Assembly: GCA_002427745.1 (NCBI GenBank)
Contig: DIYF01000162.1
Span: forward strand, 1-31,687
Source of the DNA: Roseivirga sp. UBA6061
GTDB lineage: Bacteria; Bacteroidota; Bacteroidia; Cytophagales; Cyclobacteriaceae
Direction: 5' to 3'
DNA length: 31,687 nucleotides
Positions 15,126-24,035 of the stretch are shown here, piece by piece (within the stretch, counting starts at the first letter, position 1; each line of letters opens with the position of its first letter). The notes under the pieces are model-generated. The model worked only from the letters and a program-made list of their open reading frames with translations. It searched no databases and was not told the origin of the DNA. Made by a program: the position numbers and the translations under genes.

Positions 15126-18100
15126 GATACTCAGATTTTAATTCAATTACTGCTCTCTCCACGGTTTCCGGTTTTACTTTACTTCCGGTAAACAGCCATT
15201 TGAGTCTTACTTTCAGCGAATTGCTCAAAGAAAGGTAAATGGGCAGAATCACCAGGGTGAGTATAGTGGCTACCCCTATACCATAGGCAATGGAAATGGC
15301 CATGGGAATAAGAAACTGCGCCTGACGACTGGTTTCCGTAATCAGAGGTGCCAGTCCTGCAATAGTTGTAAGAGAAGTAAGGAAGATCGCCCGGAATCTT
15401 GACCTGGCGGCTTCATAGAGGGCCTGATTATAGCTCATGCCTTCTTTTAAGAAGATATTGAATTTGCCGATCAGCACCAGCCCGTCATTTACCATAATCC
15501 CCACCAGTGCAATGATGCCCAGCCAGGAGAGGATGTTGATAGGGAAGCCATGCAGATAATGTCCCCAGCCTACACCAATCAGACTCAGAGGGATAAGCAA
15601 GAGCAGAATAATGGGCTGACTGTAGGAGCGGAAGGTAAAGGCAATGGTCACATAGATCAGAATCAATACCACTGTTATAACCCCGGTAAGTGAAGCCTGA
15701 AGTTTATTGGCTTCCCGGTTTTGACCATCATAAAAAGCCGAAACGGTAGGGTAGCGGGTCTGTATATCAGGCACGATGTTGTTTCTGATATCGGCTACAA
15801 TGTCCGTGGGGCTAACTGATGGATTGATCACATCTGCAGTAATCTGTACCTCTCTGCGTCCGTCTATATGGTTGATAGCTACTTCTCCGCGCTCAATACT
15901 GTAGGTGGCAATTTCTGCAAAAGGAATACGGGCTCCATCAGGAGCTGCAATCTTCATCAGGTCCAGCTTGTTGATACTGGAACGGTCTTCTTCATCATAA
16001 CGCACCCAAACCCTGATTTCATCCTGACCCCGCTGAAAGCGCTGGGCCTGGAAACCAAAGAAGGCGTTTCGTACCTGTGCCATGATATCGCGCGTATTAA
16101 GGCCGAGGAGGAAAGCTTTGTCTTTCAGCTCAATCTTAATCTCCTTGATTCCCTGCGGATCGTTATCGCTGATATCCTTAAGCAGGGCATTATTCTTCAA
16201 AGTCTCTTTCAGCTCATTTTTGGCAGCCTTTAGCTGCGCGATGTCGCTGCCTCTGAGCGACACAGAGACCGGGCTGCCTCCGAAGTTTCTACCGCCTCCG
16301 TAAGTAAGAGACTCTACACCATAAACAGGCCCCATAAGCTTACGAATGGCACCCCCAATGACATCTGAGCCAAACTCATTGTTTCTCAGCTCTCCCGGGA
16401 GCAGGTTAATGCTCAGCGTACCATTGGCAGAGCCGGGGCCAATGCGTTTGATCACATTCTCAATGACCTGACGATTACCTTCCTGACGGGAGGTGAAATC
16501 TTCATTCACAATCCAGGTCTTTTCTTCCAGAAGTGTGAGAATGGAATCGGTAATGGCCACATTGGTGCCCTCCGGCATTTTCAGGTTAATAGATACCTGG
16601 TCGCTGGCCAGCCTTGGGAAAAAGGCCGTGCGGATAGTGCCTCCGCCAATGCCACCGATCGTGAGAATCAGGATGGCAAAAGCCATAGATAAGGTCAGAA
16701 AGCGATTGTTCAGGGCAAATTTGAGTACGGGTGAATAGAGCTTGTCTCTCAGAAAAGAAATGATCCGGTCGCCAAGTGCATTGATGTTTCGCAGTTTTGA
16801 AAAGAAGTATTTCAGCCCCGTTTTCTTCTCTTCCTTATCTTCTTTTACCAGCGCTTTGGAGTGGGCAATGTGAGCCGGTAAAATGATCAGCGCTTCCACC
16901 AATGAAATTGAAAGGGTAAGGATTACCACAACGGATACCTCTCCGAAAAACTCACCGATTCGTCCGTCCAGAAAGAGGAAGGTACTGAAGGCGATAAGTG
17001 TAGTAAGGATGGCCGATACAATAGGCGGAATTACCTCGATCGTGCCATCAATAGCTGCCTGAACACGCGTTTTTCCCTTCTCATAGTGGTGATAGATGTT
17101 TTCAGCAATTACGATGCCGTCATCCACCAGGATACCGATTACGATAATCATACCGAAAAGTGACAGCACATTGATGGTCACATCCATTTCCGGAGCAAAG
17201 ATGAACATGCCTAAAAAGGCCACCGGAATGCCGATGGCTACCCAAAAGGCCAGTCTTGTGTTCAGGAAAAGCGACAGAAAGATCAATACCAGGATTACTC
17301 CCATGCCGGCATTCTCGATCAGGAGATTCGTGCGCTGTACAAGAGTAATGGAGCGATCGCTGATTACGTCAAGTCGTACATTGGTGTAGCGTTGGTTAAA
17401 GTCAGTAACGTAGTTTCTGACATTTTCAGCGGTAGAAATCAGGTCCTCATCATTGGTGTTGCTAATGCCCACGTTCACCGAAAGATTGCCGTTAAAGTAG
17501 CTGGCATTCGGACTGTCAGCGAAGCGGTCGCGTACATCAGCAATGTCCTTCAACCTGATGACATTTCCGTTAGGTTCTGCTCTTACAATCAGAAAATCCA
17601 GCTCTCTCGCCAGATAAGACCGGCTATTGGCCCTGATCAGGTATTCTTCCAGGTTGGTTTTGATATTACCACCCGTCACCAGAATGTTCTCCTGTGCTAC
17701 GGCCTGGGCGACTTCGTTAAAAGTGAGGTTAAAGGCCAGAAGGTCTTTTTCTCTCACGGCTATCTCAATTTCTTCATCCGGATAGCCGGTGATTTCCACC
17801 TGGGAAATTCCTTCAATGCCTCGCAGTTCATCTTCGATCAACCGGGCGATCTGCTTAAGCGTACTCAGTTCCAGGTCTTCTCCGCTGACCGCGAATGAGA
17901 TACTGGGCCTCAGATTTTCCTGCTTGCTGGTAACCAAAGGCTCCATACCGGTAGGGAAGGAGGGGACGCGGTCCACAGCATTCTTAACCTTTGCCAGCAT
18001 TACATCAATATCCTGGCCCTTTTCTATTTCTACCGTAAGGCGTGCAGAGTTTTCGTTACTGATGGAGGTAACCCGGTCTATACCGGCCAAACCCTTCAGG

Positions 18101-18312
18101 TTGTCTTCTATCTTTAAAACAATGCCTTCCTCAATTTCCTGTGGAGAAGCACCCGGGTAGGTAGCACTGATGGTAATACTCCTGGTCTCATTCAGTGGAA
18201 AAAATGAAGATTTCATTTTCAGCACGCCCAGTATACCAAACACAATGATGGAAATCATCAATACGTTGACCGCCACCGGATACTTTATAAAGTAGGTGAT
18301 GAGTTTTCTCAT
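15118..18312 (-). CDS. RND efflux pump permease (AcrB-like)
   Basis: 1064 residues, the usual length for AcrB-like pumps, with 12 membrane helices: one N-terminal, five after the first periplasmic loop, one mid-protein, five at the C-terminus. The paired aspartates of the proton relay are present in helix 4 (ILVDDGIVIAEN). In helix 10 the AcrB relay lysine position reads MVNDGLVL, so Lys is replaced by Asn; this variant is common in related heavy-metal-like or uncharacterised HAE pumps. Substrates cannot be predicted. Start ATG 18310-18312 overlaps the adaptor gene stop by 4 bp. No regulator gene is in the operon. Confidence 0.94.
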   Translation of the reverse strand: MRKLITYFIKYPVAVNVLMISIIVFGILGVLKMKSSFFPLNETRSITISATYPGASPQEIEEGIVLKIEDNLKGLAGIDRVTSISNENSARLTVEIEKGQDIDVMLAKVKNAVDRVPSFPTGMEPLVTSKQENLRPSISFAVSGEDLELSTLKQIARLIEDELRGIEGISQVEITGYPDEEIEIAVREKDLLAFNLTFNEVAQAVAQENILVTGGNIKTNLEEYLIRANSRSYLARELDFLIVRAEPNGNVIRLKDIADVRDRFADSPNASYFNGNLSVNVGISNTNDEDLISTAENVRNYVTDFNQRYTNVRLDVISDRSITLVQRTNLLIENAGMGVILVLIFLSLFLNTRLAFWVAIGIPVAFLGMFIFAPEMDVTINVLSLFGMIIVIGILVDDGIVIAENIYHHYEKGKTRVQAAIDGTIEVIPPIVSAILTTLIAFSTFLFLDGRIGEFFGEVSVVVILTLSISLVEALIILPAHIAHSKALVKEDKEEKKTGLKYFFSKLRNINALGDRIISFLRDKLYSPVLKFALNNRFLTLSMAFAILILTIGGIGGGTIRTAFFPRLASDQVSINLKMPEGTNVAITDSILTLLEEKTWIVNEDFTSRQEGNRQVIENVIKRIGPGSANGTLSINLLPGELRNNEFGSDVIGGAIRKLMGPVYGVESLTYGGGRNFGGSPVSVSLRGSDIAQLKAAKNELKETLKNNALLKDISDNDPQGIKEIKIELKDKAFLLGLNTRDIMAQVRNAFFGFQAQRFQRGQDEIRVWVRYDEEDRSSINKLDLMKIAAPDGARIPFAEIATYSIERGEVAINHIDGRREVQITADVINPSVSPTDIVADIRNNIVPDIQTRYPTVSAFYDGQNREANKLQASLTGVITVVLILIYVTIAFTFRSYSQPIILLLLIPLSLIGVGWGHYLHGFPINILSWLGIIALVGIMVNDGLVLIGKFNIFLKEGMSYNQALYEAARSRFRAIFLTSLTTIAGLAPLITETSRQAQFLIPMAISIAYGIGVATILTLVILPIYLSLSNSLKVRLKWLFTGSKVKPETVERAVIELKSEYHD

Positions 18313-19445
18313 GGTGCCGTCTCAGGTTTGGTGGTACCCGCAGCTACTTTGACCAGCATGCCACTGTAGGCGCCAGGTATAGGCCTGTTGACTAACTGAG
18401 TGCCATCTGCCAGGCCTCTGATAATGGCAGTGGTGTTGGTGAAATGAACCGGCTCTACACGTTTAATCGCCAGTTTATCATCCTCCACTACAAATACTTC
18501 AGACTGATTGATCAGCAGGCTCCTTGGAATTTCTATCACATTGCTTTCTGACCGGGCTCTGATACTGGCTTCCAGGTACATACCTTCAATCAGCCTTTCT
18601 CCGGTAACACCTATAAATACCTGAACGGTCTGAGTATTCTGATCAATGCGTCCGTTCACACGCTTTACTTTACCATTCCAGGTTCTCTCGCCTGTCAGGT
18701 CAAACAAACCCACAGGTTCACCCACTTTGAGAATGTCGATATACTGCTCGTTTACATTCACCTCGAGCTCAAAGTCATTCATGGATACAAATTCACCCAG
18801 TTTTTGACCTGATCGGATCAAAGTACCGGGGTTCACCAGAGACTCTGTGAGAACTCCTGAAAAAGGTGCTGTGATTTTGTACTTGCTGTAGCGCTCTTCC
18901 AGGTTTTTGATATTGTAATAGGTAGATACCACCTGGCGACCATTCACGAAGTACTTCTCCTTATCAGAGGTAGGTTCCGGCAGGGGAGCCAGTGGCTTCT
19001 CTAAATCAAAATTCTTGAGATAAGCTTCCCAATGCTTAAAAGCATCAGGGTAGTCGAAACGAAGGTCCGGCATCATGCCGGTAATGAGATCGAACAAGGT
19101 ACTGCGTTGTGCCAGCAGGCTGGTGTAGAACTCACGGCTGTCTATGTCCATAAGTACCTGGCCTTTGCGATAAGACTGGCCTGCTTTAAAAGGCAGTCTG
19201 GTTTCTTTAAAAATTCCCTGTACCTCTGAAAAGAGCTCCACCTTTCTGGAAGCCACGATATTGCCGTTGGCTTTCAGAATAATGGGAATGTCTGTATTGA
19301 TGACCGGTGTGGTGTATACCGTTTTGACCGTTTTGGGAGCGGTTCGGACCGGACGTTTATTATTATCAATTTGTTTTTTTGCCACAAAGCCGGCTCCAGC
19401 GAGCAGGGCCAGTCCCAGGACAATACCTATAATTTTTCTTACCAT
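18309..19445 (-). CDS. RND efflux periplasmic adaptor (HlyD-like)
   Basis: 378 residues with an N-terminal membrane anchor (about 5-24), then the barrel-sandwich hybrid split by a hairpin. The first lipoyl-like half contains VNTDIPIILKANGNIVA-type strands and FKAGQSYRKGQVLMDID. The second half contains YKITAPFSGVLTESLVNPG. A beta-barrel domain follows at about 215-310. The inserted hairpin (about 110-175) is proline-rich and not a long coiled coil. It links the pump to the TolC channel. The first gene of the operon; its promoter must lie in the 500-bp gap upstream. Confidence 0.92.
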   Translation of the reverse strand: MVRKIIGIVLGLALLAGAGFVAKKQIDNNKRPVRTAPKTVKTVYTTPVINTDIPIILKANGNIVASRKVELFSEVQGIFKETRLPFKAGQSYRKGQVLMDIDSREFYTSLLAQRSTLFDLITGMMPDLRFDYPDAFKHWEAYLKNFDLEKPLAPLPEPTSDKEKYFVNGRQVVSTYYNIKNLEERYSKYKITAPFSGVLTESLVNPGTLIRSGQKLGEFVSMNDFELEVNVNEQYIDILKVGEPVGLFDLTGERTWNGKVKRVNGRIDQNTQTVQVFIGVTGERLIEGMYLEASIRARSESNVIEIPRSLLINQSEVFVVEDDKLAIKRVEPVHFTNTTAIIRGLADGTQLVNRPIPGAYSGMLVKVAAGTTKPETAP

Positions 19446-19820
19446 AATGATCTTATCACTGAAGTCTTAAATGCTTTTAGGGCATGTTTTGTTCAATGAT
19501 TCTTCAAAAAATGTCTTGACATATAATTCCAGTACACAGACGCTTTGTCTTGTGAATGGTTTAATGAAATATGGCCATTATTTGTAAGCGGTAACTTTAT
19601 GGGAAGAAAGGTTTTTTCGGCCTTATTATGGTAGGTGACCGTTCCTTGTTCTTTATTCTTTTTACAAGTACCGTTTCCCGGGGACCTTTTCGTTTTTCAC
19701 TGCATAAATCATAGTCATTTCAAGTACTTCAGACTTGTCCGTCAGATTCCTGATTCCCGTCAGACTGCAGGCCTCAGCTCAGCCTTACTCCAAAGGCTTC
19801 ACACACTGTTAAGAGCTTCC

Positions 19821-19843
19821 CCGTCAGACCTCAGGTCAGACGG
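19821..19843. repeat. Near-perfect 23-bp palindrome
   Basis: CCGTC and GACGG form the outer arms, GACCT and AGGTC the inner arms, interrupted only by one A/A mismatch and a central C. The CCGTCAGA half recurs twice within the preceding 85 bp. It could be a protein-binding site or part of a dispersed element; there is no T tract on either side. Confidence 0.45.
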
Positions 19844-19892
19844 TGTTATACACCGAGTGGCATTTTATAAAGCTATTCGTATAACCTATGTC

Positions 19893-19912
19893 ATTCCCGA
19901 GCCATCGGGAAT
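19893..19912. repeat. ATTCCCGA/TCGGGAAT inverted repeat
   Basis: Perfect 8-bp arms with a 4-nt loop, preceded by GTC and followed by CTC. This is the generic GTCATTCCCG...CGGGAATC class of dispersed palindromes that I recall from several phyla. It lies 34 bp beyond the stop codon of the squalene/phytoene synthase-like gene and could fold in its 3' end. Confidence 0.55.
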
Positions 19913-19945
19913 CTCTATGGTTATTCCGTATGTTTTAGTGGAAGT

Positions 19946-20800
19946 TCAGGACAATTGGAGATCACTCTCAGTGAGCTGAGCCATTTCCTCGTTGAGGTAT
20001 ACTTCCAGCGGGTCTGTCAGTATACTGATGATCTTTCTGACTTTGCGATCCACATCCAGTGACTGCAAAACCTGCAGGTAATCATGACACAGAAGCAGTT
20101 CGGAGCTCCGCCAATGCAGAAAGCTCTCGTTTTTGTGAAGACTGTCTGTAGAGGACATTAACTCTTCGACTGTCATGCCCATACGTGATAAGAGCTCCTG
20201 AGGCAAGTTAATGATACCGGCTGTCAGGTCCTCTTTCAGGTCCTGTAGGGCATAAAGCTTGCCCTGAATAAGTCCCAGTTGTGTTATATAATTTCTTGCT
20301 AAAGAGGTGCCCGTACCAATAAAGGTGAGATGTAATACTGAAGAAAAGGAGTCATCATAAAGCTGGTCCAGTTCCTTTTGCGTGAGAACGGAACTGTTGA
20401 TCCGCCTGTTGTAGTCAACCAGCATACTATCCAGAAAATAGATCAGTTCATCTCTGACCACGGCCGGGCTATCCGTTTTGCGGCTGAGTTTTTTGATGGC
20501 ATCTGTCAGAACCCGCTCGATGGGATGCTTTTTCTTTTCCTGAGTCCCTCTGACCAGGGCCTTCATACGATCAGTGAAAGCGGCAAAATCTGAGTAGGCT
20601 GAGGGTAGTTCACGATCTCCATCGGCCAGGTCATCGACATAACGACAGAAGAAGTAGGTAGGCTTGGCAGAAGGATACAGGCCTGAAGCCCCCAGCCAGT
20701 AGGTAATTCCACCCACCGTGAAGTACTTCTTAAAGTTGCGCTGTAGTAACGAGAGAAAACAGCGGATAATGAAAAGCTCCCGAAGGAAATAGTTTTTCAT
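19946..20800 (-). CDS. Squalene/phytoene synthase-family protein
   Basis: 284 residues, all helical. Both aspartate-rich motifs of head-to-head prenyl synthases are present: YVDDLADGD with D56, D57 and D60, and LQDLKEDLTAGIINLP with D187 and D191. These bind the Mg-diphosphate groups of two prenyl diphosphates, giving presqualene or prephytoene diphosphate. Whether the product is squalene, phytoene or a hopanoid precursor cannot be told. No carotenoid desaturase or hopanoid gene is beside it, which is unusual for a pathway enzyme. It is divergent from the Lgt homologue. Confidence 0.85.
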   Translation of the reverse strand: MKNYFLRELFIIRCFLSLLQRNFKKYFTVGGITYWLGASGLYPSAKPTYFFCRYVDDLADGDRELPSAYSDFAAFTDRMKALVRGTQEKKKHPIERVLTDAIKKLSRKTDSPAVVRDELIYFLDSMLVDYNRRINSSVLTQKELDQLYDDSFSSVLHLTFIGTGTSLARNYITQLGLIQGKLYALQDLKEDLTAGIINLPQELLSRMGMTVEELMSSTDSLHKNESFLHWRSSELLLCHDYLQVLQSLDVDRKVRKIISILTDPLEVYLNEEMAQLTESDLQLS

Positions 20801-20907
20801 AGATGGTCCTGCTTTGCGAATATGGTGGAAATATTAGAATTTGAACAACTTAGATGCATCTTAAAAATGCTTACCTTCCAGAATCTGTAAATTAAGCCTG
20901 CGCACCC

Positions 20908-21762
20908 ATGTTTCCCATTCACTTAGAGCTTTTTGGAAAGACTAATACCTTTTATGAAGGTCTTTATTTTGCCATAGCTGTGGCCTTCGCTTTTTTAGTC
21001 ACTTTGCGGGCCGCACGTAAAAACGGGATAGACAAGGATACTTTCTCAGTGCTACTGGTGGTGGCGCTGGCAAGCGGGTTGGTAGGAGCCAGTCTGTTTC
21101 AGCAACTCTTCTACAAAGAGGTCTCTTCATTTTCAGAGATTTTTACTACCTGGGGTAAGGGGCTGAGTATTACCGGAGCTGTGGTGGTAGGTCCTTTCCT
21201 TACCTATGCCTATTGTCGGTATAAAAAGCTACCCTACTGGAAACTTTTTGCGATCGTAGTACCGGGCATTATCCTGGCTCAGGGCATAGGGCGACTTGGT
21301 TGCTTTATGAATGGAGACGGACATGGAACAGAGAGCGAACTACCATGGGCGGTGAGCTTTCCGCGTTACGGATATACCGTACCGGGTTTTGAAGAGCTTA
21401 AAGACAGCAGATACCAAAGCGATGCCTGGAAGTACTCCGTGAGAAACGGACTGGTACAGGACAGCGATACAAGAAGCGCGCGGGTTCATCCCTCACAGCT
21501 CTATGAGTTTTTTGCCGATCTGCTGCTCTTTGGCTTGTTGATCTGGTTACTTCAAAAAGTCAGGCTTCAGGCCTGGGAAGAAAAGATAGTGCCCTTTGCT
21601 TATATAGGGGGCTACGCACTTATACGTTTCCTGATCGAGTTTACCCGGGCAGACAGAGATATGGTGGAAGGCGCCATGCTCAGCCAGATGCAGTGGGTAC
21701 TGCTGATCGTTTTTGTGCTAAGCGTGGCGCTGATTGCAAAGTTTGCCAGGCGCAAGGCCTGA
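20908..21762 (+). CDS. Prolipoprotein diacylglyceryl transferase (Lgt) homologue
   Basis: 284 residues, about seven membrane helices. Lgt landmarks are present in order: FYEGLYF near residue 16 (Tyr equivalent to E. coli Y26), GRLGCFMNGDGHG (the Lgt signature region), HPSQLYE, and RFLIEF (equivalents of R239 and E243). In the signature, the position of the essential Asn146 of E. coli is Cys and Glu151 is Asp; Gly154 is kept. It may be a divergent diacylglyceryl transferase or a homologue with another lipid substrate. A loop of about 50 residues separates the signature from HPSQLYE. Convergent with the KamA-type gene, 24 bp away. Confidence 0.82.
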   Translation: MFPIHLELFGKTNTFYEGLYFAIAVAFAFLVTLRAARKNGIDKDTFSVLLVVALASGLVGASLFQQLFYKEVSSFSEIFTTWGKGLSITGAVVVGPFLTYAYCRYKKLPYWKLFAIVVPGIILAQGIGRLGCFMNGDGHGTESELPWAVSFPRYGYTVPGFEELKDSRYQSDAWKYSVRNGLVQDSDTRSARVHPSQLYEFFADLLLFGLLIWLLQKVRLQAWEEKIVPFAYIGGYALIRFLIEFTRADRDMVEGAMLSQMQWVLLIVFVLSVALIAKFARRKA

Positions 21763-21773
21763 CGCTGTGTCTG

Positions 21774-21796
21774 CCTTTCTTATTTCCTAAGAAAGG
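21774..21796. terminator. Hairpin between convergent genes, possible bidirectional terminator
   Basis: CCTTTCTTA (21774-21782) and TAAGAAAGG (21788-21796) pair perfectly over 9 bp around TTTCC. The hairpin overlaps the stop codon of the KamA-type gene and follows the lgt-like stop by 11 bp. The position between convergent genes fits a shared terminator, although T tracts are short. Confidence 0.5.
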
Positions 21797-23100
21797 GTTT
21801 CCTGTGGTACACTTTCCCGCTCATAGAAGAACTCATCCTCTCCAAAGGCCGGTTCCAGTTCGTCAAGCCAGGCCGCATCAGGGTTATATTTGGCAAAGAA
21901 AGGCCTGCCTACCCAGTCGGGGTTTCTTCCCTGTAAGAAGTTGAGTACAAACACTTCCTGTCCCATGATTTCCTGCTTGCCCAGTACCTGCACTTTTCCT
22001 GGTGCTGCCGACATACTCGGTCCTCTCACGGTACGGGCAATACCCGATACCTGGCTGTAGGCTTTTCTGAAGATCTCATAACAGTTGTCTAGCGAAACAG
22101 CAAAGAAATCACGCGCTCCTGTGTCACGCGCTACGAACATATAATAGGGTACACAACCCATAGTGGTTTGTTTGCGCCACATTTCGGCCCAAAGATCACC
22201 ATCATCATTAATCCCTTTCATCACAGGTGCCTGGGTTCTGATTTGGGTACCGGTCTCCCTGATATTTTTAATGGCTTCAGCCACAGCAGGTGTAGAAAGT
22301 TCCACCGGGTGGTTAAAGTGTGCCATGAAGGTGAGGTGCTTGCCAGATTCGTTCACTTTCCTAAACAGGTCCAGGAGTTCTTTTGCTCCGGGATCAGTAG
22401 TGTATTTGTAAGGCCAGAAGGTCAGCGATTTAGAGCCGATCCGGATATTTTTCAGATGAGGTATGTCAGCTTCCAGTAATTCGTTCAGGTAAGCAGCAAA
22501 TACCTCGGTAGACATAATCATAGGATCACCTCCTGTAAAAATCAGGTCAGTCAGTTCGGGGTGAGCTTTGATGTAATCGATTACCAGGTTGGTCTCATTC
22601 ATGGCAAACTTCAGGTCGCTGATGCCTACAAATTGAGGCCACCTGAAGCAGAAGGTACAATAAGCGTGGCAGGTCTGGCCCCTTCTGGGGAAGAAGAGCA
22701 TGGTCTCATTATACTTGTGCTGTACCCCGGGGAGGTCTATGCCATGTACGCTGGGTACATTTTGTTCTTTTTGCCCTGCAGGGTGGGGGTTCAGGTCCAG
22801 TCTTATTCTGTCTACAACAGGCTTGAGGGCGTATTTATCTGTACCCTTTTTGAGCCAGTGGGCCACTTCATTAAAGTGATCTTCACTCAACATTCCCTTT
22901 TGCGGAAAAGTGAGTAAGTACATAGGGTCGGTTTCGAAGTTTTTCCAGTCAATCAGCTCATCGAGCACATAGTTGTTGACCTTAAAGGGCAGCACATGGC
23001 CGACCACCTCAATGATAAATTTTTGCTCCTCAGAAAGCAGCTCCATTTGGGGGATCTGCCTGAAGTTATGAAGACTGTATGCTTTGTATGTTTTGTTCAC
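21787..23100 (-). CDS. KamA-family radical SAM enzyme (lysine 2,3-aminomutase-like)
   Basis: 437 residues from GTG 23098-23100; a TAA three codons upstream leaves no earlier start. The radical SAM cluster motif is C144, C148 and C151 in CHAYCTFCFRW. The segment LNPHPAGQ (about 103-110), the PGVQHKY sequence and the FTGGDPM motif (about 188-194) are shared with lysine 2,3-aminomutases, and a lysine in SAAPGKVQV (K369) sits where the PLP lysine is expected. The family moves an amino group between adjacent carbons using SAM, an Fe4S4 cluster and PLP. Substrate is not certain: the enzyme could act on lysine, a related amino acid or a protein-bound lysine. No lysine-fermentation gene lies nearby. 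Confidence 0.88.
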   Translation of the reverse strand: MNKTYKAYSLHNFRQIPQMELLSEEQKFIIEVVGHVLPFKVNNYVLDELIDWKNFETDPMYLLTFPQKGMLSEDHFNEVAHWLKKGTDKYALKPVVDRIRLDLNPHPAGQKEQNVPSVHGIDLPGVQHKYNETMLFFPRRGQTCHAYCTFCFRWPQFVGISDLKFAMNETNLVIDYIKAHPELTDLIFTGGDPMIMSTEVFAAYLNELLEADIPHLKNIRIGSKSLTFWPYKYTTDPGAKELLDLFRKVNESGKHLTFMAHFNHPVELSTPAVAEAIKNIRETGTQIRTQAPVMKGINDDGDLWAEMWRKQTTMGCVPYYMFVARDTGARDFFAVSLDNCYEIFRKAYSQVSGIARTVRGPSMSAAPGKVQVLGKQEIMGQEVFVLNFLQGRNPDWVGRPFFAKYNPDAAWLDELEPAFGEDEFFYERESVPQETLS

Positions 23101-23298
23101 GGTATCTTAGGTTCGACCCCTATTATACTAATATTTGCAGACCACGCAAGTGATCTGTCCGAGTATTTTCGGGGCGGTTTTGTAAAAGCTGCAGAAATAA
23201 AAAGTTGTCGGTTCAAACCATAACCAGACAGGAATAAAACTGCAAAAAGCTTAAGGTTATATAACTTATTAATTTTCAGTTACTAATGTAAACTGAAA

Positions 23299-23757
23299 TT
23301 ACTTATTCGGGGTTGGCACTCCTTTACCATCAAACTTTACCACGAAAAATCTGAGGGGAGAGTTGCCTGTATTGGTAATACCATGCATATCCCAGGGCTT
23401 GGCATAGAGCATATCTCCGGCTTTGGCAGGAGAGGTTTTTCCGTTCAGGCTCCAGGTGCCGTTTCCTTCAATGATATACATAAACTCTTCTGCCGTATGC
23501 TGGTGAGGAGGATGTATTTCCTGTCCCGGCAGTATTTCGGCCATAGCACTCAAAGAGTTTTTGGTACCATAGGTAGTGGTGGTACCTTCATCGGTATAAA
23601 TAAAAATTTTACCCCATGCTTCATCAAGGTGCTTAGCATCGGCTTCAGAGATAATCGCACTGTCTATGTCTGCGTAGATTTCATGTCCTTTCCAGCCAAG
23701 CAGGGCCGAAAATACGGTACAAAGCGTAAAACCAAGGTAGAGGGCTGTCTTTTTCAT
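23299..23757 (-). CDS. Secreted or membrane-anchored cupin-domain protein
   Basis: 152 residues. An N-terminal hydrophobic segment (about 5-21) without a clear cleavage site may anchor it. A single cupin domain spans about 50-142, with metal ligands H85, H87, E91 and H125 in HPPHQHTAEEFMY and PWDMHGITN. The conserved ligand set suggests a bound metal, either for catalysis or ligand sensing; substrate is unknown. It stands alone, with 198 bp between it and the KamA-type gene. Start ATG 23755-23757. Confidence 0.82.
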   Translation of the reverse strand: MKKTALYLGFTLCTVFSALLGWKGHEIYADIDSAIISEADAKHLDEAWGKIFIYTDEGTTTTYGTKNSLSAMAEILPGQEIHPPHQHTAEEFMYIIEGNGTWSLNGKTSPAKAGDMLYAKPWDMHGITNTGNSPLRFFVVKFDGKGVPTPNK

Positions 23758-23933
23758 TTTAAGTGAGCTATCAATTACTGATTAGAGTCATAAGTCATTT
23801 TTACAGGTCGAAGCTAATAAATATAATTTCAACAGACCGTTGCATTATGATACAAAAAACTTAATCACTACCATTTGCAGATATGCCAATTATTTTACAC
23901 GCTGTGCTAAAAAAAATTAGTACCTTGGAAACT

Positions 23934-24032
23934 ATGCAACAGGAAAGGCCTGTTGTTATGTGTATGCTCATTGAGGTTATGCTTAGGATACATCTCCTGG
24001 CCGCTGACCTTCCACTTGTAAAAGAAGTATAG
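23934..24032 (+). CDS. Possible 32-residue leader ORF
   Basis: ATG 23934 to TAG 24030-24032, ending three bases ahead of the next gene. The product is rich in hydrophobic residues (LIEVMLRIHLLAADLPLVKEV at its end). A weak promoter-like TACCTTGG (23921-23928) lies immediately upstream, so this may instead be mostly 5' untranslated region. I do not recognise the sequence. The close spacing to the downstream gene would allow translational coupling. Confidence 0.3.
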   Translation: MQQERPVVMCMLIEVMLRIHLLAADLPLVKEV

Positions 24033-24035
24033 AAT

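Larger units (their letters stand above)
19446..19945. other. 500-bp gene-free stretch with palindromes
   Basis: Between the efflux adaptor start and the squalene/phytoene synthase-like stop, both on the minus strand. The longest open frame on the plus strand (19635-19979) looks non-coding. The adaptor promoter should lie within about 150 bp of 19445. The right half contains three CCGTCAGA octamers (19739, 19757 and 19821), the last inside a 23-bp near-palindrome (19821-19843), and an inverted repeat at 19893-19912. Confidence 0.6.

Noticed and set aside
19516..19527. TTGACATATAAT resembling -35 and -10 boxes
   Set aside because: The two hexamers touch with no spacer, and the Bacteroidota primary sigma factor uses a different consensus.
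19635..19979. 114-residue open frame on the plus strand in the efflux upstream gap
   Set aside because: Composition is not protein-like, it runs over palindromes, overlaps the end of the opposing squalene/phytoene synthase-like gene, and matches no family.
23108..23122. T-arm-like sequence TAGG-TTCGACC-CCTA, reminiscent of a tRNA
   Set aside because: Only a 4-bp T stem forms; no acceptor, D or anticodon arms with proper spacing could be built around it, and the kamA-type gene start is 8 bp away.
23138..23157. CAGACCAC-GCAA-GTGATCTG inverted repeat upstream of the KamA-type gene
   Set aside because: One arm position is mismatched on the plus strand (a G-T pair on the minus strand), and it is short; it may be a leader hairpin but I cannot support a role.
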